Shown: positions 1 to 8,304 of the stretch, in pieces
How positions within the stretch are numbered: the stretch's first letter is position 1
Layout of the letters: the number at the start of each line of letters is the position of its first letter
From: Chromatiales bacterium
Lineage (GTDB): Bacteria > Pseudomonadota > Gammaproteobacteria > Chromatiales > Chromatiaceae
DNA length: 47,028 nucleotides
Assembly (NCBI GenBank): GCA_028280505.1
Contig: JANQLO010000075.1
Location: forward strand, 1 to 47,028
Direction: 5' to 3'
Program-made: the position numbers and the translations under genes
Notes under the pieces: model-generated
What the model saw: only the letters and a program-made list of their open reading frames with translations
Told to the model about the DNA's origin: nothing
Database searches by the model: none

Positions 1-1
1 C

Positions 2-265
2 ACCTTTTTCGCCGCGCGTGGTCAACAGGTTGAGGTGATCAAGCTTTACGGCTCCATGGAGCTGGCGCCGCTGGTGGGTTTGTCTGATTTAATCGTCGAT
101 CTGGTCGAGTCCGGCAATACGCTGAAGGCGAATGGCCTGGTGCCGTTGGAGCACATGCACGACATCAGTTCGCGCTTGGTGGTCAACAAGGCCTCTTGGA
201 AGATGAAGCATGCCACCGTGAAGGCCTTGGTCGATGCCCTGCGGGCCGCAGTGCCCGAGTCTTGA
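2..265 (+). CDS. hisG: ATP phosphoribosyltransferase HisG, C-terminal part (5' end outside window)
   Basis: The last 87 residues of HisG, which catalyses the first step of histidine synthesis (condensation of ATP with PRPP). The frame is open from base 2 and stops with TGA. Visible family features are the [13 protein letters not shown] stretch, the [14 protein letters not shown] loop that belongs to the PRPP-binding region, and an ending shortly after the second lobe, as in the short HisG form that needs HisZ for allostery. hisD follows after 27 bp in the same direction, so this is the head of the his gene run seen here. No start can be assigned because the gene enters from the left edge. Confidence 0.93.
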   Translation, partial: TFFAARGQQVEVIKLYGSMELAPLVGLSDLIVDLVESGNTLKANGLVPLEHMHDISSRLVVNKASWKMKHATVKALVDALRAAVPES

Positions 266-292
266 TTGCGCATTCACGAGCGAGATACGACG

Positions 293-1606
293 ATGGCTGA
301 TATACGCAAACTGAACACGAGCGATTCCGGTTTTCAGCAGCAATTACAGGATTTGCTGGCCTGGGAGTCTGTTTCGGATGATGCCGTGAATCACGTGGTG
401 CACGAAGTCATCCGCGAGATTCGCAGCCGGGGTGATGCGGCGCTGGTCGATTACACCAATCGTTTCGATGCTTGGAAGGCTGCATCACCGACCGATCTCG
501 AAATCCCCTTGTCGCGTCTCGCACAGGCGTGGGACAGCATCGCCTCGGAACAGCGCGAGGCGCTGCAGCATGCTGCAGACCGCATAAGCGGGTATGCCGA
601 GCGACAGAAGATGGAGGGCTGGACCTATACCGAAGCGGATGGCACTTTGCTCGGTCAACAGATCACGCCGCTCGATCGGGTCGGGCTCTATGTGCCGGGC
701 GGTAAGGCAGCCTACCCGTCGTCGGTGCTGATGAACGCATTGCCGGCCAAGGTCGCCGGCGTCGGTGAGCTGATCATGGTCGTGCCGACCCCGCGTGGTG
801 AACTCAATGAACTCGTGTTGGCTGCCGCCCATGTCTGTGGAGTCGACCGGGTATTCGCGGTCGGTGGCGCCCAGGCGGTCGCCGCATTGGCGTATGGTAC
901 GGAGTCGGTACCGCCGGTCGACAAGATCGTCGGGCCGGGCAACATCTACGTCGCCACTGCAAAACGTACGGTATTCGGCCAGGTCGGTATCGACATGGTT
1001 GCGGGTCCATCGGAGATTCTGGTGATTTGCGATGGGGACACCGATCCCGATTGGGTCGCCATGGACTTGTTCTCGCAGGCCGAGCATGACGAAGACGCGC
1101 AATCGATCCTGTTGTGTCCCAACGCGGATTTCGTCGCTCGGGTCGAACAGAGTATCGACAAGCTGCTGCCGGATATGCCGCGGCGTGAGATCATCGGTGC
1201 GGCGCTACGTACACGCGGCGCACTGATTGTTTGCCGTGACCTGGACGAGGCGGCGGAAGTCGGTAATTTTATCGCTCCGGAGCACCTTGAACTCTCGGTT
1301 GCGGATCCGGTTGGATTCGCCGCCAAAATCCGGCATGCCGGTGCGATCTTCATGGGGCGTTACACCTCGGAACCGCTGGGGGACTACTGTGCCGGGCCGA
1401 ATCATGTCTTGCCGACATCGCGGACCGCACGCTTCAGTTCGCCACTGGGAGTATACGATTTTCAAAAGCGTTCCAGTCTGATCATGGTATCGGCGGCGGG
1501 TGCTCGTACCCTGGGTGAGACGGCATCGATATTGGCGCGTGGTGAAGGCTTGGATGCGCATGCCCGTTCTGCCGAGTATCGTTTCGAAGACGACAAGCCC
1601 CGATGA
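293..1606 (+). CDS. hisD: Histidinol dehydrogenase
   Basis: 437-residue NAD-dependent zinc enzyme that oxidises L-histidinol to histidine in the last two steps of the pathway. The family signature is clear: [11 protein letters not shown] followed by VAGPSEILV, the zinc-site segment [10 protein letters not shown], the catalytic EHLEL motif and [12 protein letters not shown] near the end. The ATG at 293 is chosen over an upstream in-frame TTG (266) that abuts the hisG stop, because MADIRKLN fits the usual N-terminus. The stop overlaps the next gene's start by four bases (ATGA), implying coupled translation. Length is normal. Confidence 0.96.
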   Translation: MADIRKLNTSDSGFQQQLQDLLAWESVSDDAVNHVVHEVIREIRSRGDAALVDYTNRFDAWKAASPTDLEIPLSRLAQAWDSIASEQREALQHAADRISGYAERQKMEGWTYTEADGTLLGQQITPLDRVGLYVPGGKAAYPSSVLMNALPAKVAGVGELIMVVPTPRGELNELVLAAAHVCGVDRVFAVGGAQAVAALAYGTESVPPVDKIVGPGNIYVATAKRTVFGQVGIDMVAGPSEILVICDGDTDPDWVAMDLFSQAEHDEDAQSILLCPNADFVARVEQSIDKLLPDMPRREIIGAALRTRGALIVCRDLDEAAEVGNFIAPEHLELSVADPVGFAAKIRHAGAIFMGRYTSEPLGDYCAGPNHVLPTSRTARFSSPLGVYDFQKRSSLIMVSAAGARTLGETASILARGEGLDAHARSAEYRFEDDKPR

Positions 1607-1821
1607 CGCTTGAATTGGAATCGCTGCTCACCTGCCCGGGTTGTGGCCGGCGAACGCGCGAGACCATGCCCGAGGATGCCTGTATCTGGTATTTCGAATG
1701 TCCCGGTTGTGGCGTTTTGTTAAAACCGAAATCGGGCGATTGCTGTGTTTTCTGTTCTTATGGCTCGGTGCCTTGTCCGCCGGTGCAGCGGGAAGGTGAG
1801 GCGGGAGGCTGCTGCGGATGA
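1603..1821 (+). CDS. GDCCVxC-type cysteine-rich small protein
   Basis: 72-residue protein with 11 cysteines. It has two CPGCG knuckles (C11/C14 and C33/C36) like a zinc ribbon, then the [10 protein letters not shown] block (C47, C48, C51), C58 and a terminal CCG. This block matches the family annotated elsewhere as GDCCVxC domain-containing (seleno)protein, whose function is unknown; in this copy the block's cysteines are ordinary TGC/TGT codons. The gene overlaps hisD upstream and hisC downstream by ATGA junctions, so it is translated inside the his operon. A metal-binding or redox role is suggested only by the cysteines; nothing in the sequence ties it chemically to histidine synthesis. Confidence 0.85.
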   Translation: MTLELESLLTCPGCGRRTRETMPEDACIWYFECPGCGVLLKPKSGDCCVFCSYGSVPCPPVQREGEAGGCCG

Positions 1822-2906
1822 ACAAGTTGGACGAACTCGTCGAACACTGGGTACGTCCGGAGATCCGCGCCTTGTCGGCCTACCATGTGCAGCCGGCGAC
1901 CGGGCTGATCAAGCTCGATGCGATGGAAAACCCCTACACTTGGCCGGCCGAACTACGTGATGATTGGGCCGCGTTGCTGCGTGCCATCGATGTTAATCGC
2001 TATCCGGATCCGAGTGCGACGGCACTGCGCGAACGCTTGGCTGAAGCGATGGCGGTGCCTGCCGGTATGCGTTTGTTGCTCGGCAACGGTTCGGACGAGT
2101 TGATCCAGATGATTGCGATGAGTCTGGCGGGCCCGTCGCGTAGCTTGTTGTCGGTCGATCCCGGTTTTGTCATGTACCGGATGATCGCGACCTTCTGCGG
2201 GCTGCGCTATGTCGGTGTGCCCCTGCGTGCCGACGATTTCGGCATCGATCTTCCGGCGGTGTTGCAGGCGCTGGAAGCGCAGCAGCCGGCGGTCGTCTTT
2301 TTGGCCTATCCGAACAATCCCACAGGCAATTTGTTCGATGAGCAGGCGGTGCTCGAGATTATTCGTGCCGCACCCGGGTTGGTCGTGATCGACGAGGCTT
2401 ACGCGCCCTTTACCGAGGCCAGTTTCATGGCGCGCCTGGGCGAGTTCGATAACCTGGTGGTAATGCGCACCGTTTCCAAGATGGGCCTGGCCGGGCTGCG
2501 TTTGGGATTGCTGGCCGGTTCGCCGGCCTGGTTGGACGAGTTCGACAAAGTTCGCCTACCGTACAATATCAACGTGTTAACGCAGGCGAGTGCGGATCTT
2601 GCGCTACGTAATAAAGCCGTTTTCGATCGTCAGACTGAAAGCATCCGTATCGAACGTGAAAGACTTGCCGGGGCCTTGTGCCGGCTAGACGGTGTTCGGG
2701 TCTATCCATCGCAGGCGAATTTCATACTCATGCGCACACCGCCTGGCCAAGCGACCGACTGGTTCGAAGGGCTGCGTGCGCGCGGCGTGTTGGTCAAGAC
2801 ACTCCACGGCGTACATCCATTGCTCGAAGACTGCTTGCGGCCGACTGTCGGCAAGCCCGAAGAGAATGATGCCCTGCTGGCCGCGCTAAGTGAAATAGCC
2901 GCTTAA
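1818..2906 (+). CDS. hisC: Histidinol-phosphate aminotransferase
   Basis: 362-residue PLP enzyme that transaminates imidazole acetol phosphate to histidinol phosphate. It has the class I/II aminotransferase layout: LDAMENPY near residue 35, GNGSDELIQ as the cofactor phosphate contact, YPNNPTGN, VIDEAYAPF with the PLP-contacting Asp and Tyr, and the Schiff-base lysine in RTVSKMGLAGLRLG. The ATG at 1818 overlaps the stop of the cysteine-rich gene (ATGA). The stop overlaps, tail to tail, the stop of the minus-strand gene at 2903, leaving no room for a terminator between them. Confidence 0.95.
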   Translation: MNKLDELVEHWVRPEIRALSAYHVQPATGLIKLDAMENPYTWPAELRDDWAALLRAIDVNRYPDPSATALRERLAEAMAVPAGMRLLLGNGSDELIQMIAMSLAGPSRSLLSVDPGFVMYRMIATFCGLRYVGVPLRADDFGIDLPAVLQALEAQQPAVVFLAYPNNPTGNLFDEQAVLEIIRAAPGLVVIDEAYAPFTEASFMARLGEFDNLVVMRTVSKMGLAGLRLGLLAGSPAWLDEFDKVRLPYNINVLTQASADLALRNKAVFDRQTESIRIERERLAGALCRLDGVRVYPSQANFILMRTPPGQATDWFEGLRARGVLVKTLHGVHPLLEDCLRPTVGKPEENDALLAALSEIAA

Positions 2907-3151
2907 CGATCCTTGTTGAGGTTGTGGATTTCGACCGTTAGCAGTTCTTCCACACATTGATCAACGAACTCGTCGAGATCGTTACCCTTTAGGCCGCCGG
3001 CCTCTGCTTCCAGATGACAATCCGCGCGCATGGCTTTGAGGGTTTCTTCGTCCGGTTGAGATTCCGCTATGGCGAAGGCTTGGGTACTGATCAGGGTTAA
3101 GGTGAATAACTGCGCGGCCCGGCGTCCGTGCTTTCGTTGGGAGAATTGCAT
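2903..3151 (-). CDS. Small secreted protein of unknown function
   Basis: 82 residues from the ATG at 3151. The N-terminus is basic (MQFSQRKHGRR) and followed by a hydrophobic stretch ending in AFAIAES, a plausible Sec signal peptide with cleavage after AFA. The mature part is short and acidic with two cysteines (DCHLEAE and DQCVEELL) that could form a disulfide in the periplasm. I do not recognise the family. It is the last gene of a minus-strand set that starts with the DegS-like protease, and its stop overlaps that of hisC. A longer reading from 3310 was rejected because it would run through the preceding 95-residue gene. Confidence 0.6.
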   Translation of the reverse strand: MQFSQRKHGRRAAQLFTLTLISTQAFAIAESQPDEETLKAMRADCHLEAEAGGLKGNDLDEFVDQCVEELLTVEIHNLNKDR

Positions 3152-3164
3152 CGATGGTGTTCGC

Positions 3165-3452
3165 TTATCCTGCTTGCTGACAGGTGCAATGGTAGTCGAA
3201 TCTATCGCGTACGGATCTGAGCCGGCGCAAAAGATCGTCACGGTCGCCTTCGAACACCGCAATGCTGGGATCGCCTTGATCGAATCGCCGATGCGCCTCG
3301 AGATCGGCAACCGGCAGACGGTCGTCTCGTTGTTTATCCGACACCGAACGGCATATCGGACATTCCTCCAGTACGCCGGCGGCCACGTCGATCTCGATCG
3401 CGATTTTGTCGCGCTCGGCGCCGGGTCTACGAAAAAAATCGAGTAGCCCCAT
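3165..3452 (-). CDS. Hypothetical 95-residue protein with two cysteine pairs
   Basis: Begins MGLLDFFRRP, common for small cytosolic proteins, and carries EECPICRS near residue 30 and YHCTCQQAG at the C-terminus, so four cysteines plus a histidine could hold a metal. The middle is highly charged (KQRDDR, EGDRDDLLRRLRSVRDR). It starts 10 bp after the DegS-like gene stops and ends 13 bp before the small secreted gene begins, so all three look co-transcribed. No Shine-Dalgarno sequence is obvious. I do not recognise a named family, and no function is claimed. Confidence 0.6.
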   Translation of the reverse strand: MGLLDFFRRPGAERDKIAIEIDVAAGVLEECPICRSVSDKQRDDRLPVADLEAHRRFDQGDPSIAVFEGDRDDLLRRLRSVRDRFDYHCTCQQAG

Positions 3453-3462
3453 CGTTATGCGC

Positions 3463-4611
3463 TCAGCGGCCGTTGATCGACGGTCGTTCGCCGATGATCG
3501 CGATCATTCGCTGTTCAGTGCCGTCACGTAAAACACCGATCGTCAGCGGACTGCCGGGCGGTTTGCCGGCGATCATGTTGAGCATTTGCTGAGAACCGGT
3601 AATCGCCTGACGATCGATTTCGACGATCAGATCGCCCGGTTTCAAGCCTGCTTTGTCGGCCGGCCCTTCTTCGAGCACGCCGGATACAAGAATGCCTTGC
3701 CGCAAATCGATACCCAGCGATTCTGCCAGGGCAGGCGTCAGATCCTGCCCGGTGATGCCGAGCCATCCGCGTATTACCCGGCCGTGCTCGACGATCTGGG
3801 TCATGACCTCTTTAGCCAGCTGAATCGGGATGGCGAAGCCGATACCGTGCGAGCCGCCGCTTTTGGAAAAGATCGCGGTATTGATGCCTACGACGTCACC
3901 CAAGGCGTTGATCAACGCGCCGCCGGAGTTGCCCGGATTGATCGCGGCATCGGTCTGAATGAAGTTCTCGAAATCGGTGATCCCGAGTTGATCGCGACCG
4001 GTCGCGCTGACGATACCCATGGTGACCGTTTGGCCGACGCCGAAAGGGTTGCCGATCGCCATGACCACGTCGCCGACCTGCATTTGATCCGAGACACCCA
4101 GGGTGGCGACCGGTAACTTGTCGCCGGCCGCTTGAAGTACCGCGATGTCGGTTTCCGGGTCGCTGCCGACAATACGTGCGGGTAGGCTGCGACCGTCGTC
4201 GAGTACGACCTGGATTTCGCTTGCGCCCTCGATCACATGGTTGTTGGTCAGGATGTAGCCGTTGTTATCGACGATTACGCCGGATCCCAGGCTGTTTTCA
4301 CGTTTGAACTTCGGGCGGTTAGCTTGGTCGCCGAAAAAACGTTTGAACAAGGGGTCGTCGAACAGTGGGTGGGGCTTTTGGCGCGTAATTTTCACCGCGA
4401 ATACGTTGACGACCGACGGGGCGGAACGCTGAACGGCGTCTGCATACGACACCGGGCCGCCACTGCGTTCCAGCAGCACGGGTTTGGCCGTTGGCTGCAC
4501 CGGTTGACCGGCCAGATCCGGGCGTAACAGCAAAACCAGGAAGGCGGCGGCAAGACCGGTCGCGACCGAAGTGAACAGAAAGGTGAATGCGCGGTACCAC
4601 TTCATGCGCAT
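3463..4611 (-). CDS. degS: Membrane-anchored periplasmic serine protease, DegS/AlgW type
   Basis: 382 residues. One N-terminal membrane segment (about residues 8-30) anchors the protein with its protease domain in the periplasm. The trypsin-like domain shows the catalytic triad: H125 in LTNNHVIEG, D155 in DPETDIAVL and S229 in NPGNSGGAL. A single PDZ domain follows (about 275-375, with RGWLGITGQDL and GLKPGDLIVEID). One PDZ plus a membrane anchor is the DegS/AlgW plan, unlike DegP or DegQ with two; in that family the PDZ senses unfolded porins and the protease cleaves RseA/MucA to release sigma-E. No rseA is visible here, so the target is inferred. An ATG at 4605 is an alternative start. Confidence 0.9.
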   Translation of the reverse strand: MRMKWYRAFTFLFTSVATGLAAAFLVLLLRPDLAGQPVQPTAKPVLLERSGGPVSYADAVQRSAPSVVNVFAVKITRQKPHPLFDDPLFKRFFGDQANRPKFKRENSLGSGVIVDNNGYILTNNHVIEGASEIQVVLDDGRSLPARIVGSDPETDIAVLQAAGDKLPVATLGVSDQMQVGDVVMAIGNPFGVGQTVTMGIVSATGRDQLGITDFENFIQTDAAINPGNSGGALINALGDVVGINTAIFSKSGGSHGIGFAIPIQLAKEVMTQIVEHGRVIRGWLGITGQDLTPALAESLGIDLRQGILVSGVLEEGPADKAGLKPGDLIVEIDRQAITGSQQMLNMIAGKPPGSPLTIGVLRDGTEQRMIAIIGERPSINGR

Positions 4612-4648
4612 ACACTAGCATGACGATGTTTGATACGTGGTGTACGCG

Positions 4649-5389
4649 ATGGCGGAACTGAAGGAGATCGTTGCCTTTTGCGATCGTGAGCTTGCGGTCG
4701 ATACCTTCGACGATTATTGCCCGAACGGTCTGCAGGTCGAGGGTCGGCGCGAGGTGCGACATATTGTCTCCGGCGTGACGGCGAGCCAGGCGATGATCGA
4801 CGCGGCAATCGCCGATGATGCCGATCTCGTCCTGGTTCACCACGGCTATTTTTGGCGCGGCGAAGCGCAACCGCTGGTCGGCATGAAGGGGCGCAGGGTC
4901 AAAACGCTGATGGCAGCGGATCTCAATTTGCTTGCCTACCATTTGCCGCTCGATGCCCATCCGGAGTGGGGAAACAATCGACAACTCGGTTTGCACCTGG
5001 GCTTCGACACGGCTGCATCGTCGGACGGTCTGCTATGGCGTGTCGATCTCGACGAACCGCTGGCCAGCGATCGGCTGACCCGGCGGGTCGAGACAGCCTT
5101 GGCCCGCGCCCCGACGGCGGTCGGCCCAAGCCGGCTGTTGCGTCGTATTGCCTGGTGTACCGGTGCGGCTCAGGGAATGATCGAAAAGGCCGCCGCTGCC
5201 GGCTGCGACGCCTTCATCAGCGGCGAGATCTCTGAGCAGACGCTGCATCAGGCAAGTGAGTTGGGGATTTTTTATCTGGCCGCCGGCCACCACGCCACCG
5301 AGCGTTATGGCGTCCAGGCCCTGGGCAATGTGCTCGGCGAGCGTTTCGGGCTGACACACCGTTTCATTGACCTGGACAACCCCGCGTGA
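4649..5389 (+). CDS. Nif3-like dinuclear metal centre protein (YbgI family)
   Basis: 246 residues, close to the 247 of E. coli YbgI, a toroidal hexamer with a two-metal site and debated function (annotated as GTP cyclohydrolase 1 type 2 homolog). Visible features are DYCPNGLQVEG, VTASQAMIDAA, the metal-ligand segment VLVHHGYFWRGE, YHLPLDAHPEWGNN, and the C-terminal AGHHATERYGVQALG. The ATG at 4649 gives the usual N-terminus; two GTG codons at 4637 and 4640 are upstream alternatives. It is divergent from the protease gene, with about 37 bp between starts. Confidence 0.93.
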   Translation: MAELKEIVAFCDRELAVDTFDDYCPNGLQVEGRREVRHIVSGVTASQAMIDAAIADDADLVLVHHGYFWRGEAQPLVGMKGRRVKTLMAADLNLLAYHLPLDAHPEWGNNRQLGLHLGFDTAASSDGLLWRVDLDEPLASDRLTRRVETALARAPTAVGPSRLLRRIAWCTGAAQGMIEKAAAAGCDAFISGEISEQTLHQASELGIFYLAAGHHATERYGVQALGNVLGERFGLTHRFIDLDNPA

Positions 5390-5482
5390 GCTGATGCAGG
5401 TCAGTATTTTGGTGCGCTAATGCTCTGCATAGATACCCCTTCCTTGACCGGGGAAACCCCATGTTGGAGAATCCGCGGTCGT

Positions 5483-5510
5483 TTGGGGAAGTTCAGTATA
5501 TTCTTAAGAT
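5483..5510 (+). promoter_or_regulatory. Possible sigma-70-type promoter for petABC
   Basis: TTGGGG at 5483-5488 and TAAGAT at 5505-5510 are separated by 16 bp, about 60 bp before the petA start, inside the 180-bp gap between the Nif3 gene and petA. The boxes match the -35 and -10 consensus only partly, so this is a candidate by eye rather than a firm promoter. Confidence 0.3.
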
Positions 5511-5569
5511 TCGATCCGGAACGGTAACCTGTTTCCCACGATTGATCCGGGTCTTTGGGAGTCCATCTC

Positions 5570-6163
5570 ATGAGTTCAGAAGGCGTAGACCTTAAGAAAC
5601 GCCGTTTCCTGACTGCGTCAACCGCCGTAGTCGGCACGGTTGGCGCCGGTTTCGCGGCGGTGCCCTTTATTGCGTCCTGGCTGCCGTCGGAACGCGCCAA
5701 GGCGGCGGGTGCGCCGGAAGAAGCGGATATCAGCAAGCTCGAACCCGGTGCTTTGTTGCGGGTGAAATGGCGCGGCAAGGTTTGCTGGGTGGTACATCGT
5801 ACCGAGCAGAATTTGACCGATATGAAGACCCTTGTCGACAAATTGGCCGACCCGGATTCCGAAGTGCCGCAGCAACCCGATTACTGCAAGAACGAGACCC
5901 GCTCGATCAAACCGCAGTACGGGGTGCTCGTGGGTATCTGCACCCACCTGGGTTGTTCGCCTACCTATCGCCCGGAGGTCGCTCCGGCCGACTTGGGACC
6001 GGATTGGAAAGGCGGTTTTTTCTGTCCTTGCCATGGTTCGTTCTTCGATCTCGCCGGCCGCGTTTACAGCGGGGTGCCGGCGCCGACCAATCTGGTGGTG
6101 CCGCCGCACCAGTATCTGTCCGACGACATGATTCTGATCGGGATTGATGGGGGTGCCGCATGA
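5570..6163 (+). CDS. petA: Rieske iron-sulfur subunit of the cytochrome bc1 complex
   Basis: 197 residues. The N-terminus has a twin-arginine-like KKRRFLT followed by a hydrophobic helix (about 17-36) that stays as the membrane anchor. The [2Fe-2S] cluster motifs are CTHLGC (124-129) and CPCHG (152-156), the latter followed by SFFD. It carries electrons from quinol to cytochrome c1 on the periplasmic side. The start at 5570 is supported by GGGAG eight bases upstream. The stop overlaps petB by ATGA. Confidence 0.97.
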   Translation: MSSEGVDLKKRRFLTASTAVVGTVGAGFAAVPFIASWLPSERAKAAGAPEEADISKLEPGALLRVKWRGKVCWVVHRTEQNLTDMKTLVDKLADPDSEVPQQPDYCKNETRSIKPQYGVLVGICTHLGCSPTYRPEVAPADLGPDWKGGFFCPCHGSFFDLAGRVYSGVPAPTNLVVPPHQYLSDDMILIGIDGGAA

Positions 6164-7380
6164 GTTTCATGAACTGGATCGATGAGCGTTTTCCGGCCAC
6201 CAAGGTCTGGAACGAGCATCTGGCGCAGTACTACGCGCCCAAGAACTTCAATTTCTGGTACTTCTTCGGCTCGCTGGCGATGCTGGTGCTGGTCAATCAG
6301 ATCGTTACCGGTGTGTGGCTGGCGATGATGTACAAGCCCTCGGCTACCGAGGCCTTCGCGTCCGTCGAGTACATCATGCGCGATGTCGAATACGGTTGGT
6401 TGCTGCGTTATCTGCATTCGACCGGTGCCTCCATGTTCTTCCTGGTTGTCTATCTGCACATGTTCCGCGGGCTGATTTACGGTTCGTACCGCAAGCCGCG
6501 TGAGTTGCTGTGGATCATCGGTGTCATCATCTATGTTGCGATGATGGCGACCGCCTTCATGGGATATCTGTTGCCATGGGGTCAGATGTCGTACTGGGGT
6601 GCCCAGGTCATCGTTAATCTTTTCGCGGCCTTCCCGTTCGGCATTGGTGAGCCCTTATCGGTTTGGATTCGCGGTGACTACGTTATTTCCGATGCGACGT
6701 TGAACCGTTTCTTCGCGTTGCACTTCCTGTTGCCGTTCGTGCTGGCCGCGTTGGTATTCATTCACATCGTCGCCCTGCATAAAGTGGGTTCGAATAACCC
6801 CGACGGTATCGAGATCAAGAAGAACAAGGACGAAAACGGTATTCCGAAAGACGGTATTCCTTTCCATCCCTACTACACCGTAAAAGACGTGGTCGGGGTT
6901 GGTGTATTCATGATCTTCTTCCTCGGCATCGTGTTCTTCTGGCCCGACTTCGGTGGTTTCTTCCTCGAAGCGCCGAACTTCGAACCGGCGAACCCGTTGA
7001 AGACGCCTGAGCACATCGTGCCGGTATGGTATTTCACGCCGTTCTACGCGATGTTGCGTGCGGTACCGCCGATGCTCAATTCGCAGTTCCCGGGCGTGGT
7101 CGTCATGTTTGCCGCGATCATCGTACTGTTCTTCCTGCCTTGGCTGGATCGCAGCCCGGTGAAGTCGATTCGCTACAAGGGCATGCTGTTCAAAGGCGCC
7201 ATTGCAACCTTCGTGGTGACCTTTGTCGCACTTGCTGCACTTGGTACCTTGCCTTCCACGCCGACCAGAACCTTGCTGGCGCAGATATTCACCGCGTTGT
7301 ATTTCGCGTTCTTCCTGCTCATGCCGTTCTACAGCAAGATGGATAAAACCAAGCCGGTGCCGGAGAGGGTGACAAAATGA
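6160..7380 (+). CDS. petB: Cytochrome b subunit of the bc1 complex
   Basis: 406-residue integral membrane subunit with both quinone sites. The four haem-ligand histidines are H86 (RYLHSTG), H100 (VYLHMF), H188 (ALHFLLPF) and H202 (VFIHIVALH). GYLLPWGQMSYWGA marks the quinol-oxidation region. The quinol-site signature that is PEWY in mitochondria reads PVWY here (288-291), a variant known from beta- and gammaproteobacteria. Eight membrane helices fit the length. It overlaps petA and petC by ATGA on both sides, so the three subunits are translationally coupled. Confidence 0.97.
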   Translation: MSFMNWIDERFPATKVWNEHLAQYYAPKNFNFWYFFGSLAMLVLVNQIVTGVWLAMMYKPSATEAFASVEYIMRDVEYGWLLRYLHSTGASMFFLVVYLHMFRGLIYGSYRKPRELLWIIGVIIYVAMMATAFMGYLLPWGQMSYWGAQVIVNLFAAFPFGIGEPLSVWIRGDYVISDATLNRFFALHFLLPFVLAALVFIHIVALHKVGSNNPDGIEIKKNKDENGIPKDGIPFHPYYTVKDVVGVGVFMIFFLGIVFFWPDFGGFFLEAPNFEPANPLKTPEHIVPVWYFTPFYAMLRAVPPMLNSQFPGVVVMFAAIIVLFFLPWLDRSPVKSIRYKGMLFKGAIATFVVTFVALAALGTLPSTPTRTLLAQIFTALYFAFFLLMPFYSKMDKTKPVPERVTK

Positions 7381-8192
7381 AAAAGCTGATCGTAGGAATG
7401 ATCCTCGCCTTGCTACCCGTAACCGGTATGAGCGCCGGTGGCGGCGGCCCCGCGCCTTTGCAAGCCAATATCGATCTCAGTAATCACGCCTCGATTCAGC
7501 GTGGTGCCAAGCTGTTTGCCAACTACTGTATGGGTTGTCACTCGGCCAAATATGTCCGCTACAAGTTGTTTACCGAGGTTGGATTGAGCGAAGACGACAT
7601 CAAGGACAATTTGATGTTCGCCGGCGGCAAGATCGGCGACTTGATGACGATCGCGATGACCGATGAGGATGCGGGCGGTTGGTTCGGTGCGCCGGCACCG
7701 GACTTGACCCTGACGGCCCGTATCCGGCCCGGTGGCGCTGACTGGATCTACAGTTATCTGAAGTCGTTCTACGTCGACCCGTCGCGTCCCTTGGGTGTCA
7801 ACAATACTTATTTCTCCAACGTCGGCATGCCGCATGTCTTGTGGGAGATGCAAGGTATTCAGACACCGGTGTACAAATACGAGATACATCACGGCAGTGA
7901 TACCGTCGCCGTTTTCGATACCGAGGCAGAAGCGGATGCCTATTTGAAGGATAAAGACGAGAATCATCGCCTTGAGCGTGTGGTTGATCGCCTGGAGATG
8001 GCTCAAGCCGGTACGCTGTCGGCAGCGGAGTACGATCAGGTGGCACGCGATTTGGCGACTTTCATGACGTATATCGCCGAACCGATAAAATTGGAACGTC
8101 AGCGTATGGGCATCTGGGTGATGCTGTTCCTGGTGGTGTTCACCGTGCTGGCCTATTTCATGAAAAAGGAGTGGTGGAAGGACGTTCATTAA
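7377..8192 (+). CDS. petC: Cytochrome c1 subunit of the bc1 complex
   Basis: 271 residues. The Sec signal peptide is MKKLIVGMILALLPVTGMSA. Covalent haem binds at CMGCH (51-55). MPHVLWEMQG around residue 143 contributes a likely distal methionine. The C-terminal helix (about 243-262), ending in a basic KKEWWK, anchors the protein with its haem domain in the periplasm. It passes electrons from the Rieske protein to soluble cytochrome c. It is the last gene of petABC, and a strong hairpin lies 25 bp after the stop. Confidence 0.96.
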   Translation: MKKLIVGMILALLPVTGMSAGGGGPAPLQANIDLSNHASIQRGAKLFANYCMGCHSAKYVRYKLFTEVGLSEDDIKDNLMFAGGKIGDLMTIAMTDEDAGGWFGAPAPDLTLTARIRPGGADWIYSYLKSFYVDPSRPLGVNNTYFSNVGMPHVLWEMQGIQTPVYKYEIHHGSDTVAVFDTEAEADAYLKDKDENHRLERVVDRLEMAQAGTLSAAEYDQVARDLATFMTYIAEPIKLERQRMGIWVMLFLVVFTVLAYFMKKEWWKDVH

Positions 8193-8217
8193 ACGGCCTT
8201 GCCAAGCTCAGGGAAAG

Positions 8218-8254
8218 AAAGGCGCATAGTCTGATATACTATGCGCCTTTTTAT
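8218..8254 (+). terminator. Rho-independent terminator after petC
   Basis: A 13-bp perfect stem (AAAGGCGCATAGT at 8218-8230 with its complement at 8238-8250) closes a 7-base loop and runs into a short T tract. It separates petABC from sspA, which therefore needs its own promoter or readthrough. The A-rich left side means the hairpin could also work on the other strand. Confidence 0.85.
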
Positions 8255-8304
8255 GTTCCGGCCTGCGTGATCTCGCGGCCTGAGACAAGTTGGAGAGCAC
8301 ATTG

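Noticed and set aside
485..1102. 205-codon minus-strand ORF inside hisD
   Set aside because: It is fully antisense to a well-supported gene and shows no family features; high-GC genes often leave the opposite strand open.
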